A stretch of DNA of 64,000 nt from Nocardioides sp. LHD-245 (GTDB taxonomy: Bacteria; Actinomycetota; Actinomycetes; Propionibacteriales; Nocardioidaceae), in NCBI RefSeq assembly GCF_030929495.1, contig NZ_JAVFWN010000005.1, forward strand, positions 248,001-312,000. The letters run 5' to 3'. The notes under the pieces were generated by a model. It searched no databases and was not told the DNA's origin. It saw only the letters and a list, made by a program, of their open reading frames with translations. Positions 33,331-41,233 of this stretch are shown one piece after another (position 1 is the first letter of the stretch; each line of letters opens with the position of its first letter). The position numbers were made by a program, and so were the translations under genes.

Positions 33331-33336
33331 TAAGGT
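33331..33336 (+). promoter_or_regulatory. -10 box of the 33344 membrane protein gene
   Basis: TAAGGT ends 7 nt before the ATG, again implying a leaderless transcript; no ribosome binding site is present. Confidence 0.45.
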
Positions 33337-33343
33337 CGGCGGC

Positions 33344-34675
33344 ATGACGGCGACGGCTCCGACGGATGTCCGGCGGGGCGCCCTGTCCGGCGCCGTCGTC
33401 GCGGTCCTGCTGGTCGGGGCGGCCGGGCTGGTGCCCGCCCTCACCGGCTGGGACGTGCGGGAGCGGGCCGACGACATCGTCGGCTTCCCTCCGCTGCACG
33501 GCTATCTCGAAACCAAGCTCGGCCCGGGGACGCCGCTGGCCGTCCTCACCGGTGTCATCGTCGTGCTCGTCGGCCCCGGCGTGGCGCACCGGCTCGGCTG
33601 GCGTCCGCTGCTCGCCCTGACCTGGGCCACATCGCTGGCCTGGTTGCTCGGACTCGCGCTCGTCGACGGGACGTCCGGGCTCTCGCGCGTGCTCGGCAAC
33701 CGGCACGAGTACCTGCCCACCGCGCGTGCCGTGACCTCGGTGCCCGACCTGTTGGCGTCGTACGTCGACCACATCCCCTCCACCGCGCCGGACAACTGGC
33801 CGACCCATGTCGCCGGACACCCACCCGGGATGCTGCTGTTCTTCGTGCTGCTGGTGCGCCTCGGGCTCGGCGGCGACCTGGCCGCCGGCATCGCCGTCAC
33901 CGTCGTCGCCGCGACGCTGCCCGCCGCCGTGCTCGTGACCGTGCGCGCGCTCGGTCGGGAGGATCTCGCGCGCCGGACCGCGCCGTACCTGGTGGTCACG
34001 CCGGCCGCCGTCTTCCTGGCCGTGTCCGCCGACGCGGTCCTCGCGGCGGTGGTCGCCTGGGGACTCGCAGCCCTGGCGCTGGCGGCACGAGGGCCACTGC
34101 GGACAGGTTGGCCCTGGGCGGTCGTGGCGGGCGCGCTGCTGGGGTACGCCGTGCAGATGTCCTACGGCATGCCCCTGGCCGGACTGCTGGCGCTCGCGGT
34201 CCTGGCCGCTGCCCGGCGCTGGTGGCCGCTGCCCGTCGCGGCCGTGGCCGCGGTCGCCGTGGCTCTCGTGTTCGCGGCGCTGGGGTTCTCGTGGTGGGAG
34301 GCGCTGCCGGTGCTGCGTGAGAGGTACTGGGACGGCATCGCGGCGCAACGGCCCGCTGCGTACTGGCTGTGGGGCGATCTCGCCGCGCTGCTGCTGTCGG
34401 GAGGCGTACTGCTCGGGAGCGCCGTCGGCGCCGCCTGGGCGGCGCGCCGGAGTGAGCCGGTCGTCGCCCTGCTCGTCGGGGGCGCGGTCCTGGCCGTCGT
34501 GGCCGCCGACGCGACCTTGATGAGCAAGGCCGAGGTCGAGCGGATCTGGCTCCCGTTCGTGCCCTGGCTGACCGTCGGTCTCGCGGTCCTCCCGGCGTCC
34601 TGGCACCGCCCGGCGCTCGCCGTGCAGGTGCTCACCGCGCTGGTGCTGCAGCACCTGCTCTACACGACCTGGTGA
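33344..34675 (+). CDS. Polytopic membrane protein, glycosyltransferase-C-like
   Basis: A 443-residue protein with about eleven hydrophobic helices. The first extracytoplasmic loop (about 40-60) has DDIVGFPPLHGYLETKLGPG, and a later loop has ASYVDHIPSTAPDNWPTHVAGHPPG, with Asp/His clusters of the kind seen in GT-C mannosyl- or arabinosyltransferases. It could use polyprenyl-phosphate sugars made by the divergent GT2. Family membership is suggested by layout only. Confidence 0.65.
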   Translation: MTATAPTDVRRGALSGAVVAVLLVGAAGLVPALTGWDVRERADDIVGFPPLHGYLETKLGPGTPLAVLTGVIVVLVGPGVAHRLGWRPLLALTWATSLAWLLGLALVDGTSGLSRVLGNRHEYLPTARAVTSVPDLLASYVDHIPSTAPDNWPTHVAGHPPGMLLFFVLLVRLGLGGDLAAGIAVTVVAATLPAAVLVTVRALGREDLARRTAPYLVVTPAAVFLAVSADAVLAAVVAWGLAALALAARGPLRTGWPWAVVAGALLGYAVQMSYGMPLAGLLALAVLAAARRWWPLPVAAVAAVAVALVFAALGFSWWEALPVLRERYWDGIAAQRPAAYWLWGDLAALLLSGGVLLGSAVGAAWAARRSEPVVALLVGGAVLAVVAADATLMSKAEVERIWLPFVPWLTVGLAVLPASWHRPALAVQVLTALVLQHLLYTTW

Positions 34676-34680
34676 GCAGG

Positions 34681-35724
34681 TCAGCCCCGCAGCGGCGCGG
34701 TCGCGAAAGCCGGCAGGCCGGCCGTGGGCGCCACCTCGGCGCGGAAGCCCAGCTCGGCCGTGGCCCGCGCCGGTGAGGCGACGACGTGCCTCACGTCCCC
34801 CAGGCGGTACTCCCCCGTCACCTCCGGCGCCAGCGGATGCTCGGCGCCACGTGCGACGAGTGCCGCCACCTCGGCCACGGTCACCGGGTGACCGGACGCG
34901 ACGTTGAAGGCACGGAAGGTGCCGGGAGCCGCGGCCGCGACGGCGGTCGCCGCGAGCAGGTTGGCACGCGCCACGTCGTCCACGTGCACGAAGTCCCGCC
35001 GCTGCTGCCCGTCCTCGAACACTCGCGGCGGCTCACCCCTCTCGAGCGAGGACCGGAACATCGCCGCCACCCCGGAGTACGGCGTGTCCCGCGGCATGCC
35101 TGCGCCGTAGACGTTGTGGTAGCGCAGCGCGACGACGGCGGCGCCGGTCTGTCGCGCCCAGGCGAGGGAGTAGTGCTCCTGCGCTACCTTGCTGGCGGCG
35201 TACGCGTTGCGCGGGGCCAGCGCGGCGTCCTCATCGACCAGGAGCGAGGCGACCGGCCGGGCGCAGTGGGGGCACCGCACGTCGAAGTCACCGATCGCCA
35301 GCGCCTCCGGCGTACGGGCCGGCGGCACGAGCCGCCCGTGTTCGGCACACGCGTAGGCGCCCTCGCCGTAGACGACCATCGACGACGCGAGGACGACCCG
35401 GTCGACCCCCGCCTCGGTGGCCGCGGCCAGGAGCGCGGCCGTGCCGAGATCGTTGTGGGCGGCGTAGAGCGGAAGATCGGCGGTCGTCACCCCCGCTCCG
35501 ACGACGGCGGCCTGGTGGCACACGACGTCGGCGCCCTCCATCAGCCCGCGCCAGCCGTCGGCATCCCGGACGTCGACGACATGGGTGCCCTCGTCCGGGG
35601 TCGGGTCACGGTGGGCCGTGGGCAGCAGGGCATCGACCCGCACCACCTCGTGACCCACCGCGTCCAGCGCCCGGTCCACCGCGGACCCGATGAAGCCGGC
35701 CGAGCCGGTGAGCAGGACGCGCAT
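34681..35724 (-). CDS. NAD-dependent epimerase/dehydratase with zinc-ribbon insert
   Basis: A 347-residue extended SDR: nucleotide motif LTGSAGFIGSAV at the start, a Ser near VVLASSMVVYGEG, YAASKVAQEHY (Tyr/Lys) and RYHNVYG. Between the Ser strand and the YxxxK motif lies an insert with CAEH and CPHC, a probable four-ligand zinc site. It likely acts on a nucleotide sugar. The ATG at 35724 is 2 nt after the phosphorylase stop, so the genes are coupled. Confidence 0.85.
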   Translation of the reverse strand: MRVLLTGSAGFIGSAVDRALDAVGHEVVRVDALLPTAHRDPTPDEGTHVVDVRDADGWRGLMEGADVVCHQAAVVGAGVTTADLPLYAAHNDLGTAALLAAATEAGVDRVVLASSMVVYGEGAYACAEHGRLVPPARTPEALAIGDFDVRCPHCARPVASLLVDEDAALAPRNAYAASKVAQEHYSLAWARQTGAAVVALRYHNVYGAGMPRDTPYSGVAAMFRSSLERGEPPRVFEDGQQRRDFVHVDDVARANLLAATAVAAAAPGTFRAFNVASGHPVTVAEVAALVARGAEHPLAPEVTGEYRLGDVRHVVASPARATAELGFRAEVAPTAGLPAFATAPLRG

Positions 35725-35726
35725 GC

Positions 35727-36542
35727 TCAACCCGGCACGTCGTAGGTGAGCTCGATGTCGTCGGCCCAGGCCGAGCAGGCGCAGCCGCCAGGGTCCGGCA
35801 GCGAGGTCACCGCGCGGGTCAGCAGCTCGCCGAGTCGGGCGAGGTTGGCGTCGAAGCGAGCGAACACCTCCGCCTGACCGACGCCCTGGCCGGTCTCGAC
35901 GCCGGCGTCCATGTCGGTCACCAGTGCCAGGGCCGCGTAGCAGAGCCGCATCTCGCGGGCGAGCACCGCCTCGGGATGACCGGTCATGTTGATCAGCGTG
36001 CCGCCGGCCGCGGCGTATTGGCGCGACTCCGCCCTCGTCGAGAACCGCGGCCCCTCGACGACCACCATCGTCCCCCCGTCACGCACGCCGGGATCCGCGG
36101 CGACGAGTGCCGCGCGCACCCGCCGGCAATACGGGTCGGCGAAGGGCGCGTGGACCGCGCCCGACTCGACGTAGGTCTGCACACGCCCCTGGGTCCGGTC
36201 GACGAGCTGGTCGGGCACCACCAGGTCGCCCGGCGCCAGCCGGGAGTCCAGGCCGCCGACGGCGCACGGCGCGAGGACCTGACGGACCCCGAGGTGACGC
36301 AGCGCCCAGAGGTTGGCCCGGTAGTTGATCGCGTGCGGCGGGAATCGGTGCCCCCGTCCGTGACGCGGCAGGAAGGCGACCCGACGACCACCGACCGTCC
36401 CCACGGTGATCGGAGCCGTCGGATCGCCGTACGGTGTCGGCACCTCGTGCTCCCCACCGTCCGCGACGAACGAGTAGAAGCCGGTGCCACCGATCACCGC
36501 CACCTCGGCCACGGGCCGCTCGCCTGAGGATCTCCCCGCCAT
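35727..36542 (-). CDS. 5'-methylthioadenosine/methylthioinosine phosphorylase
   Basis: A 271-residue purine nucleoside phosphorylase-family protein: VAVIGGTGFYSF, FLPRHGRGHRFPPHAINYRA, and EGPRFSTRAESRQY with INMTGHPEAVLARE, the substrate and phosphate sites of MTA/MTI phosphorylases. It salvages the by-product of polyamine and quorum-signal synthesis. Start taken at ATG 36542; a GTG at 36512 just before the first strand is possible. Confidence 0.88.
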   Translation of the reverse strand: MAGRSSGERPVAEVAVIGGTGFYSFVADGGEHEVPTPYGDPTAPITVGTVGGRRVAFLPRHGRGHRFPPHAINYRANLWALRHLGVRQVLAPCAVGGLDSRLAPGDLVVPDQLVDRTQGRVQTYVESGAVHAPFADPYCRRVRAALVAADPGVRDGGTMVVVEGPRFSTRAESRQYAAAGGTLINMTGHPEAVLAREMRLCYAALALVTDMDAGVETGQGVGQAEVFARFDANLARLGELLTRAVTSLPDPGGCACSAWADDIELTYDVPG

Positions 36543-36716
36543 GCACCTCACCCTGACAGTGGCGGCCACCGCCGACTACGCCGTGGGCGATCCGTCACCG
36601 ATCGGTAAGAACCCGCCGGCAGCACCCACACCGTCGTCACGGGTCACGACGAGGACGGCGTGAGGGTCGCCGGCGAACGGCTCGCCACCCAGCGCGCGGG
36701 CGGATTGAGAACGGAC

Positions 36717-36750
36717 GAGGCCCCGGGTCGAATGACCCGGGGCCTCGTTT
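36717..36750. terminator. Strong hairpin terminator next to the tRNA
   Basis: A perfect 13-bp stem (36717-36729 with 36734-36746) and GAAT loop, ending in GTTT on the plus strand. It lies 13 nt downstream of the minus-strand tRNA and would end its transcript. The rest of 36543-36762 shows no gene. Confidence 0.8.
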
Positions 36751-36762
36751 CACTTGCACACG

Positions 36763-36846
36763 TGCGCGAGGGGGGAGTTGAACCCCCACGTCCTTTCGGA
36801 CACACGGACCTGAACCGTGCGCGTCTGCCTATTCCGCCACTCGCGC
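36763..36846 (-). tRNA. tRNA-Leu (CAG anticodon)
   Basis: A class II tRNA on the minus strand: acceptor GCGCGAG pairs with CTCGCGC; the anticodon stem CACGG/CCGTG closes the loop TTCAGGT, anticodon CAG; then a long variable arm (TGTCC/GGACG region); and the T arm GGGGG-TTCAACT-CCCCC. CCA is not encoded. It reads CTG codons, the main Leu codon of this genome. The same tRNA stands beside fhaA in mycobacteria. Confidence 0.95.
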
Positions 36847-36973
36847 GTGAAGCCTGCCAAGGTTATCCCAGCCCGCGACGCTCACCCAAAACGGGGGGTA
36901 CGCCGGAGGGTCGCCTCGCCGGGGAGCAGGCGAGCGGGGAGCGAAGGTCCCGGGTGGGGCAGGGCCCCACCGA

Positions 36974-36979
36974 TACGAT
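36974..36979 (+). promoter_or_regulatory. Possible -10 of the fhaA-pknB operon
   Basis: TACGAT lies about 60 nt before the fhaA GTG, the only good -10 candidate between the tRNA and fhaA. No clear -35. Confidence 0.35.
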
Positions 36980-37037
36980 CGTGGGGATCGCCGGCCAGGT
37001 GTCCGGCGTGTGAGGCGTGCGGAAGGAGGGCAGCGAC

Positions 37038-37775
37038 GTGGGCGGACTGCAGCGGTTCGAGCAGCGTCTGGAGCAGGCGATCTCCGGCGTCTTCGCGCGC
37101 ACCTTCCGCAGCGCCGTCCAGCCGGTGGAGGTCGCGGCGGCGCTGCAGCGCGAGCTCGACAACCAGGCACAGGTGCTCTCGCGGCAGCGGCGGCTGGTGC
37201 CCAACAGCTTCGTGGTGGAGCTGTCCGACGGCGACCTGGAGCGGCTGGCGCCGTACGACTCGGCGCTGGCGAGCGAGCTGTCGACGCAGCTGAGCGAGCA
37301 CGCGGAGCTGCAGTCCTACGTCTTCCCCGGCCCGATCCGGATCGTGTTCGAGTCGGCCGACGACCTGGGCACCGGGCGGTTCCGGGTGCGCAGTCACGCC
37401 GAGGCGGAGGTGACCGGGCAGAGCCGGCGCGGCGGCAGCCAGCGCACGCGGGCGGTGCTCGAGGTCAACGGCACCGAGCACCCGCTGCAGGCGCCCGGGC
37501 TGGTCGTGGGCCGCGGCAGCGAGGCCGACCTGCGGATCAACGACCCCGGCGTGAGCCGGCGGCACGCCGAGTTCCTCATCACCACCCAGCCCGGTACGAC
37601 GGGCACGGGCCCCGTCCACGTCGAGGTGCACGACATGGGTTCGACCAACGGCATCCGCGTCGACGGGCAGAAGGTCGCGCGGGCGACCCTGCGCGACGGC
37701 TCCCGGGTCCAGATCGGCCACACGTCCCTCGTGCTCCGACTGCTCCAGGAGACAAGTCAGGTGGCGGATGTCTGA
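37038..37775 (+). CDS. fhaA: FHA domain protein FhaA
   Basis: A 245-residue protein: an N-terminal DUF3662 domain (1-115; FEQRLEQAISGVFARTFRSA, then VEVAAALQRELDNQA) and a C-terminal FHA domain (145-240; VVGRGSEADLRINDPGVSRR, then MGSTNGIRVDG) that binds phosphothreonine. It is shorter than mycobacterial FhaA, lacking most of the Gln/Gly/Tyr-rich linker. FhaA binds phosphorylated MviN/MurJ-type and kinase partners in cell-wall synthesis. The GTG at 37038 follows GGAAGGAGGG; the frame is open 7 codons upstream. Confidence 0.92.
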   Translation: MGGLQRFEQRLEQAISGVFARTFRSAVQPVEVAAALQRELDNQAQVLSRQRRLVPNSFVVELSDGDLERLAPYDSALASELSTQLSEHAELQSYVFPGPIRIVFESADDLGTGRFRVRSHAEAEVTGQSRRGGSQRTRAVLEVNGTEHPLQAPGLVVGRGSEADLRINDPGVSRRHAEFLITTQPGTTGTGPVHVEVHDMGSTNGIRVDGQKVARATLRDGSRVQIGHTSLVLRLLQETSQVADV

Positions 37776-38232
37776 GCTGACCCTGTTCCTCGTCCGGATC
37801 GCCTATCTGGCGATCCTGTGGATCTTCGTGCTCTCCGCGATCTCGGTGATCCGCTCCGACATGTTCGGCGCCCGGGTGCCGGCACCGGCCGCCCCCGGCA
37901 AGCAGCCCCGCGCTCCGAAGCCGGCGAGCCCCCGCCGCGGCCAGCCGACCCGGGTCGAGGTGGTCCAGGGCGTCAACACCGGCATCGTGGCCGATCTCGC
38001 CCAGGCCCCCGTGCTCATCGGCCGCGGCAACGACGCGGCCATCCGCCTCGACGACGACTACGTCTCCACCCGCCACGCACGGATCGTCGAGTCCGGTGGC
38101 CAGTGGTACGTCGAGGACCTCGGCTCCACCAACGGCACCTACCTCGGCAGCCAGCGGCTCACCCAGCCGGTCCCCGTCGGCCTCGGTTCGCAGATCCGCA
38201 TCGGGAAGACGATCGTGGAGCTGAGGAAGTAG
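37768..38232 (+). CDS. fhaB: FHA domain protein FhaB (FipA)
   Basis: A 154-residue protein with one N-terminal membrane helix (about 5-25) and a C-terminal FHA domain (72-152; LIGRGNDAAIRLDDDYVSTR, then LGSTNGTYLG). It is a substrate of the PknA/PknB kinases and links them to FtsZ/FtsQ at the septum in mycobacteria. Its start overlaps the fhaA end by 8 nt. Followed directly by pstP. Confidence 0.93.
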   Translation: MSELTLFLVRIAYLAILWIFVLSAISVIRSDMFGARVPAPAAPGKQPRAPKPASPRRGQPTRVEVVQGVNTGIVADLAQAPVLIGRGNDAAIRLDDDYVSTRHARIVESGGQWYVEDLGSTNGTYLGSQRLTQPVPVGLGSQIRIGKTIVELRK

Positions 38233-39813
38233 ATGACCGACGCCCCGACCACGCCACCGCCGCCGCCCGAGCAGCAGCCCGATCCGCAGCCCGACACCCC
38301 ACCCGACAGCCCGCCCGACACGCCGACCGACACCCCGCCCGACACCCCGCCCGACACCCCGCCCGACACCCCGCCCGACACCCCGCCCGACACGCCGCCC
38401 GACACGCCGACCGACACCGTCGACGTGCGCCTGCGGGCGGCACAGCCCGCCCTCCGGCTGGACGGGTACGCCGTCTCCGACGTGGGCCGGGTGCGCAAGG
38501 ACAACCAGGACTCCGGCTACTCCGGCCCGTGGCTGCTCGCGGTCTGCGACGGCGTGGGCGGCGCGGCCCGCGGCGACATCGCCTCGGGTACGGCGATCGG
38601 CGAGCTCCGCCGGCTCGACGAGCCGCCGGGTCCGGTCGACGTGATCGACCGGGTCAACGACGGACTGCACGAGGCGCACGTGTCGATCGGGGCGCAGGTC
38701 GACCAGGACCCCGCCCTCAACGGCACCAGCACGACCGCGACGGTCGCCCTGTTCGACGGGCGGCGACTCGCCGTGGGCCATGTCGGCGACTCGCGGGCCT
38801 ACCTGCTCCGCGACGGTGAGCTGTCGCAGCTGACCAACGACCACACCTTCGTGCAGAGCCTGATCGACGAGGGCCGGATCACCGAGGCCGAGGCGCGGGT
38901 CCACCCGCACCGCAACCTGATCCTCAAGGCCCTCGACGGCCTGCACGACGTGGAGCCCGACCTGTTCGCGCTCGAGCTGATCCCCGGCGACCGGCTGTTC
39001 CTGTGCAGCGACGGCGCGTGCGGCGTCCTCGAGGACGACCGGATCACCGCCCTGCTGGTCGACGGCACCCCGGAGTACACCTCGATCGAGCTGGTCCGCG
39101 CCAGCCTCGACGCCGGCAGCTCCGACAACGTCACCTGCGTCGTCGCCGACGTCGTCGCCGAGCCGGCCGGACGCGCACCGGCCGAGCCGATGGTGGTCGG
39201 CGCGGCGGCCGACCTGAGCCGGCGCCGCACGCGCGCCCTGTTCCGCGGGCACCGCTCCGGCGACACCGGGGAGCTGGAGCCGGTGACCGCCGAGATCCCG
39301 GCAGGGATCGGCCACGCCATCCCCGAGGACCCGATCGTCGATCCCGAGGCGCTGCGCTACGCGCCGCAGCCGCCGCCGCGCTACGCGTGGGCCCGTCGCC
39401 TGCTGGCGGCGGCGATCGTGCTCGGCATCGGCTGGATCGCGGTCGGCACGGGATACTGGTGGAGCCAGCAGAAGTACTACGTCGGCGAGCAGGACGGCTT
39501 CGTGGTGATCTACCGCGGCGTCGACGTACCCGGCCTGTCCCACGTCTACGAGGTCTCCGACCTCGCGGTCGCCGACCTCCAGGAGTCCACCCAGGAGGAG
39601 GTCCGCGACGGCGCGATGATCTACAGCACCGTCGAGCGCGCTCGCGACGCGATCACCCGGATCGGCGCCAACGGGCGCCAGTCCGACGATGCCACCACAC
39701 CCCCCACCCCGACCGACCCCGCCGCGCCGACCACCGTGCCCACCACGGCACCCACCTCCGACTCCGCGTCGCCGTTCGCCCCCCCGACCTCCGCCACGCC
39801 GAGCGGCGCCTGA
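38233..39813 (+). CDS. pstP: PP2C-type Ser/Thr phosphatase PstP
   Basis: A 526-residue PPM phosphatase, counterpart of the kinases. Motifs: RKDNQDSGY, AVCDGVGGAARGD, VGHVGDSRAYLL, FLCSDGACGVL, and SDNVTCVVADV, holding the metal-binding Asp residues. A membrane helix (about 395-415) and an extracytoplasmic Thr/Pro tail follow. Unlike mycobacterial PstP, which starts directly with the catalytic domain, this one has about 62 extra residues of Pro/Asp/Thr repeats before it. The catalytic DGMGG motif has Val in place of Met, a mild change. Starts next to the fhaB stop. Confidence 0.92.
   Translation: MTDAPTTPPPPPEQQPDPQPDTPPDSPPDTPTDTPPDTPPDTPPDTPPDTPPDTPPDTPTDTVDVRLRAAQPALRLDGYAVSDVGRVRKDNQDSGYSGPWLLAVCDGVGGAARGDIASGTAIGELRRLDEPPGPVDVIDRVNDGLHEAHVSIGAQVDQDPALNGTSTTATVALFDGRRLAVGHVGDSRAYLLRDGELSQLTNDHTFVQSLIDEGRITEAEARVHPHRNLILKALDGLHDVEPDLFALELIPGDRLFLCSDGACGVLEDDRITALLVDGTPEYTSIELVRASLDAGSSDNVTCVVADVVAEPAGRAPAEPMVVGAAADLSRRRTRALFRGHRSGDTGELEPVTAEIPAGIGHAIPEDPIVDPEALRYAPQPPPRYAWARRLLAAAIVLGIGWIAVGTGYWWSQQKYYVGEQDGFVVIYRGVDVPGLSHVYEVSDLAVADLQESTQEEVRDGAMIYSTVERARDAITRIGANGRQSDDATTPPTPTDPAAPTTVPTTAPTSDSASPFAPPTSATPSGA
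38329..38400 (+). repeat. Tandem 12-nt repeat in pstP
   Basis: Six units of a 12-nt sequence encoding Asp-Thr-Pro-Pro, flanked by diverged units, cover PstP residues 33-56. The first five are identical at the DNA level (GACACCCCGCCC); the sixth has one change. In-frame slippage would vary the length of the N-terminal extension. Confidence 0.95.
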
Positions 39814-39830
39814 GGGGCGGACGACCGACC

Positions 39831-41225
39831 ATGGCCACCAACTCCGCGCTGATGGGATTCGTGCACCGCCGCCGGCGGGGCGCGGAGCTCTTCCTGCTCG
39901 TCCTCGCCCTGATCGTCGGCATCGGCGCCTACGCCGCCGTCGGCCTCGGCGTCGACGGCGAGGTGCCCACGAACCTGATCGGGTACGGCGGCTGGCTGAC
40001 CCTCCTCGTCGTCGCCGCGCACATCGCGGTGCGCATCGTCGCGCCGTACGCCGACCCGGTGCTGCTGCCCGTCGTGGCGGCCCTCAACGGGCTGGGCCTG
40101 GCGATCATCCACCGCATCGACCTCGCCAAGGACACCGGACTGGCCAGCCAGCAGCTGACCTGGATGACGCTCGGCGTCGTCCTCTTCGTCGCGACCCTGA
40201 TCGTGCTCCCCGACCACCGGCTGCTCGCCCGGTTCACCTACACCTCGGGCCTGACCGCCATCGCGCTGCTGATCCTGCCGATGATCCCGGGCCTCGGCAC
40301 CCAGATCAACGGCGCCCGGATCTGGATCTCGCTCGGCCCGTTCAGCTTCCAGCCCGGCGAGATCGCGAAGGTGCTGCTCGTCATCACCTTCGCCGGCTAC
40401 CTCGTCGTCCACCGCGACGCGCTCGCTCTGGCCGGCCGGCGCGTGGTGTTCGTCGACCTGCCGCGCGGTCGCGACCTCGGGCCGATCCTGATGATGTGGG
40501 TCGTCAGCCTCGGCATCCTCGTGCTGCAGCGCGACCTCGGCTCCAGCCTGCTGTTCTTCGGCCTCTTCCTCGTCATGCTCTACGTCGCGACCGAGCGCCC
40601 GGGCTGGCTGGTGGTCGGCGCCCTGCTGTTCTTCGGCGGCGCGGCGGTCGCGTTCCGGATCTTCAGTCACGTGCAGAGCCGCGTCGACATCTGGCTCGAC
40701 CCGTTCGCCGACGCCGACGGCAGCGGCTACCAGCTGGTGCAGGCCCTCTACGGCTTCGCCTGGGGCGGGCTCGTGGGTCGCGGCCTCGGCGAGGGCATGC
40801 CGCAGCGGGTGCCGTACGTCGAGTCCGACTTCATCCTCGCCGCCGTCGGCGAGGAGCTGGGCCTGACCGCGGTGATGGCGGTGCTGCTGCTCTACGGCCT
40901 GGTCGTCGAGCGGGCACTGCGCGCGGCGCTCATCTCCCGCGACGGCTTCGGCAAGCTGGTCGCCACCGGTCTCGCCGCGGTCTTCGCGCTCCAGGTGTTC
41001 GTCGTCATCGGCGGCGTCACCCGGCTGATCCCGCTGACCGGACTCACCACGCCGTTCCTGTCGTACGGCGGCTCCTCCCTCGTCGCGAACTGGGTGATCA
41101 TCGCGATCCTGCTGCGCATCTCCGACCAGGCCCGCCGGCCGCTGCCCGACCTGGCGGCCGACGAGGCGGAGGACCCCGACGACCAGGCCACCCAGGTCGT
41201 CAAGGTCATGCCGGAGTGGCGGTGA
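39831..41225 (+). CDS. rodA: SEDS peptidoglycan polymerase RodA/FtsW
   Basis: A 464-residue protein with about ten to twelve membrane helices. SEDS motifs: GARIWISLGPFSFQPGEIAK, LQRDLGSSLLFFGLFLV (with the catalytic Asp region), YVESDFILAAVGEELG, and LTGLTTPFLSYGGSSLVANW. It polymerises lipid II into glycan strands together with the class B PBP encoded next. The 50-residue polar C-terminus is acidic. Confidence 0.93.
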   Translation: MATNSALMGFVHRRRRGAELFLLVLALIVGIGAYAAVGLGVDGEVPTNLIGYGGWLTLLVVAAHIAVRIVAPYADPVLLPVVAALNGLGLAIIHRIDLAKDTGLASQQLTWMTLGVVLFVATLIVLPDHRLLARFTYTSGLTAIALLILPMIPGLGTQINGARIWISLGPFSFQPGEIAKVLLVITFAGYLVVHRDALALAGRRVVFVDLPRGRDLGPILMMWVVSLGILVLQRDLGSSLLFFGLFLVMLYVATERPGWLVVGALLFFGGAAVAFRIFSHVQSRVDIWLDPFADADGSGYQLVQALYGFAWGGLVGRGLGEGMPQRVPYVESDFILAAVGEELGLTAVMAVLLLYGLVVERALRAALISRDGFGKLVATGLAAVFALQVFVVIGGVTRLIPLTGLTTPFLSYGGSSLVANWVIIAILLRISDQARRPLPDLAADEAEDPDDQATQVVKVMPEWR

Positions 41226-41233
41226 GCTGAGCG

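Noticed and set aside
38299..38418. 12-nt tandem repeats as CRISPR or origin iterons
   Set aside because: No spacers; inside the pstP reading frame and coding for DTPP.
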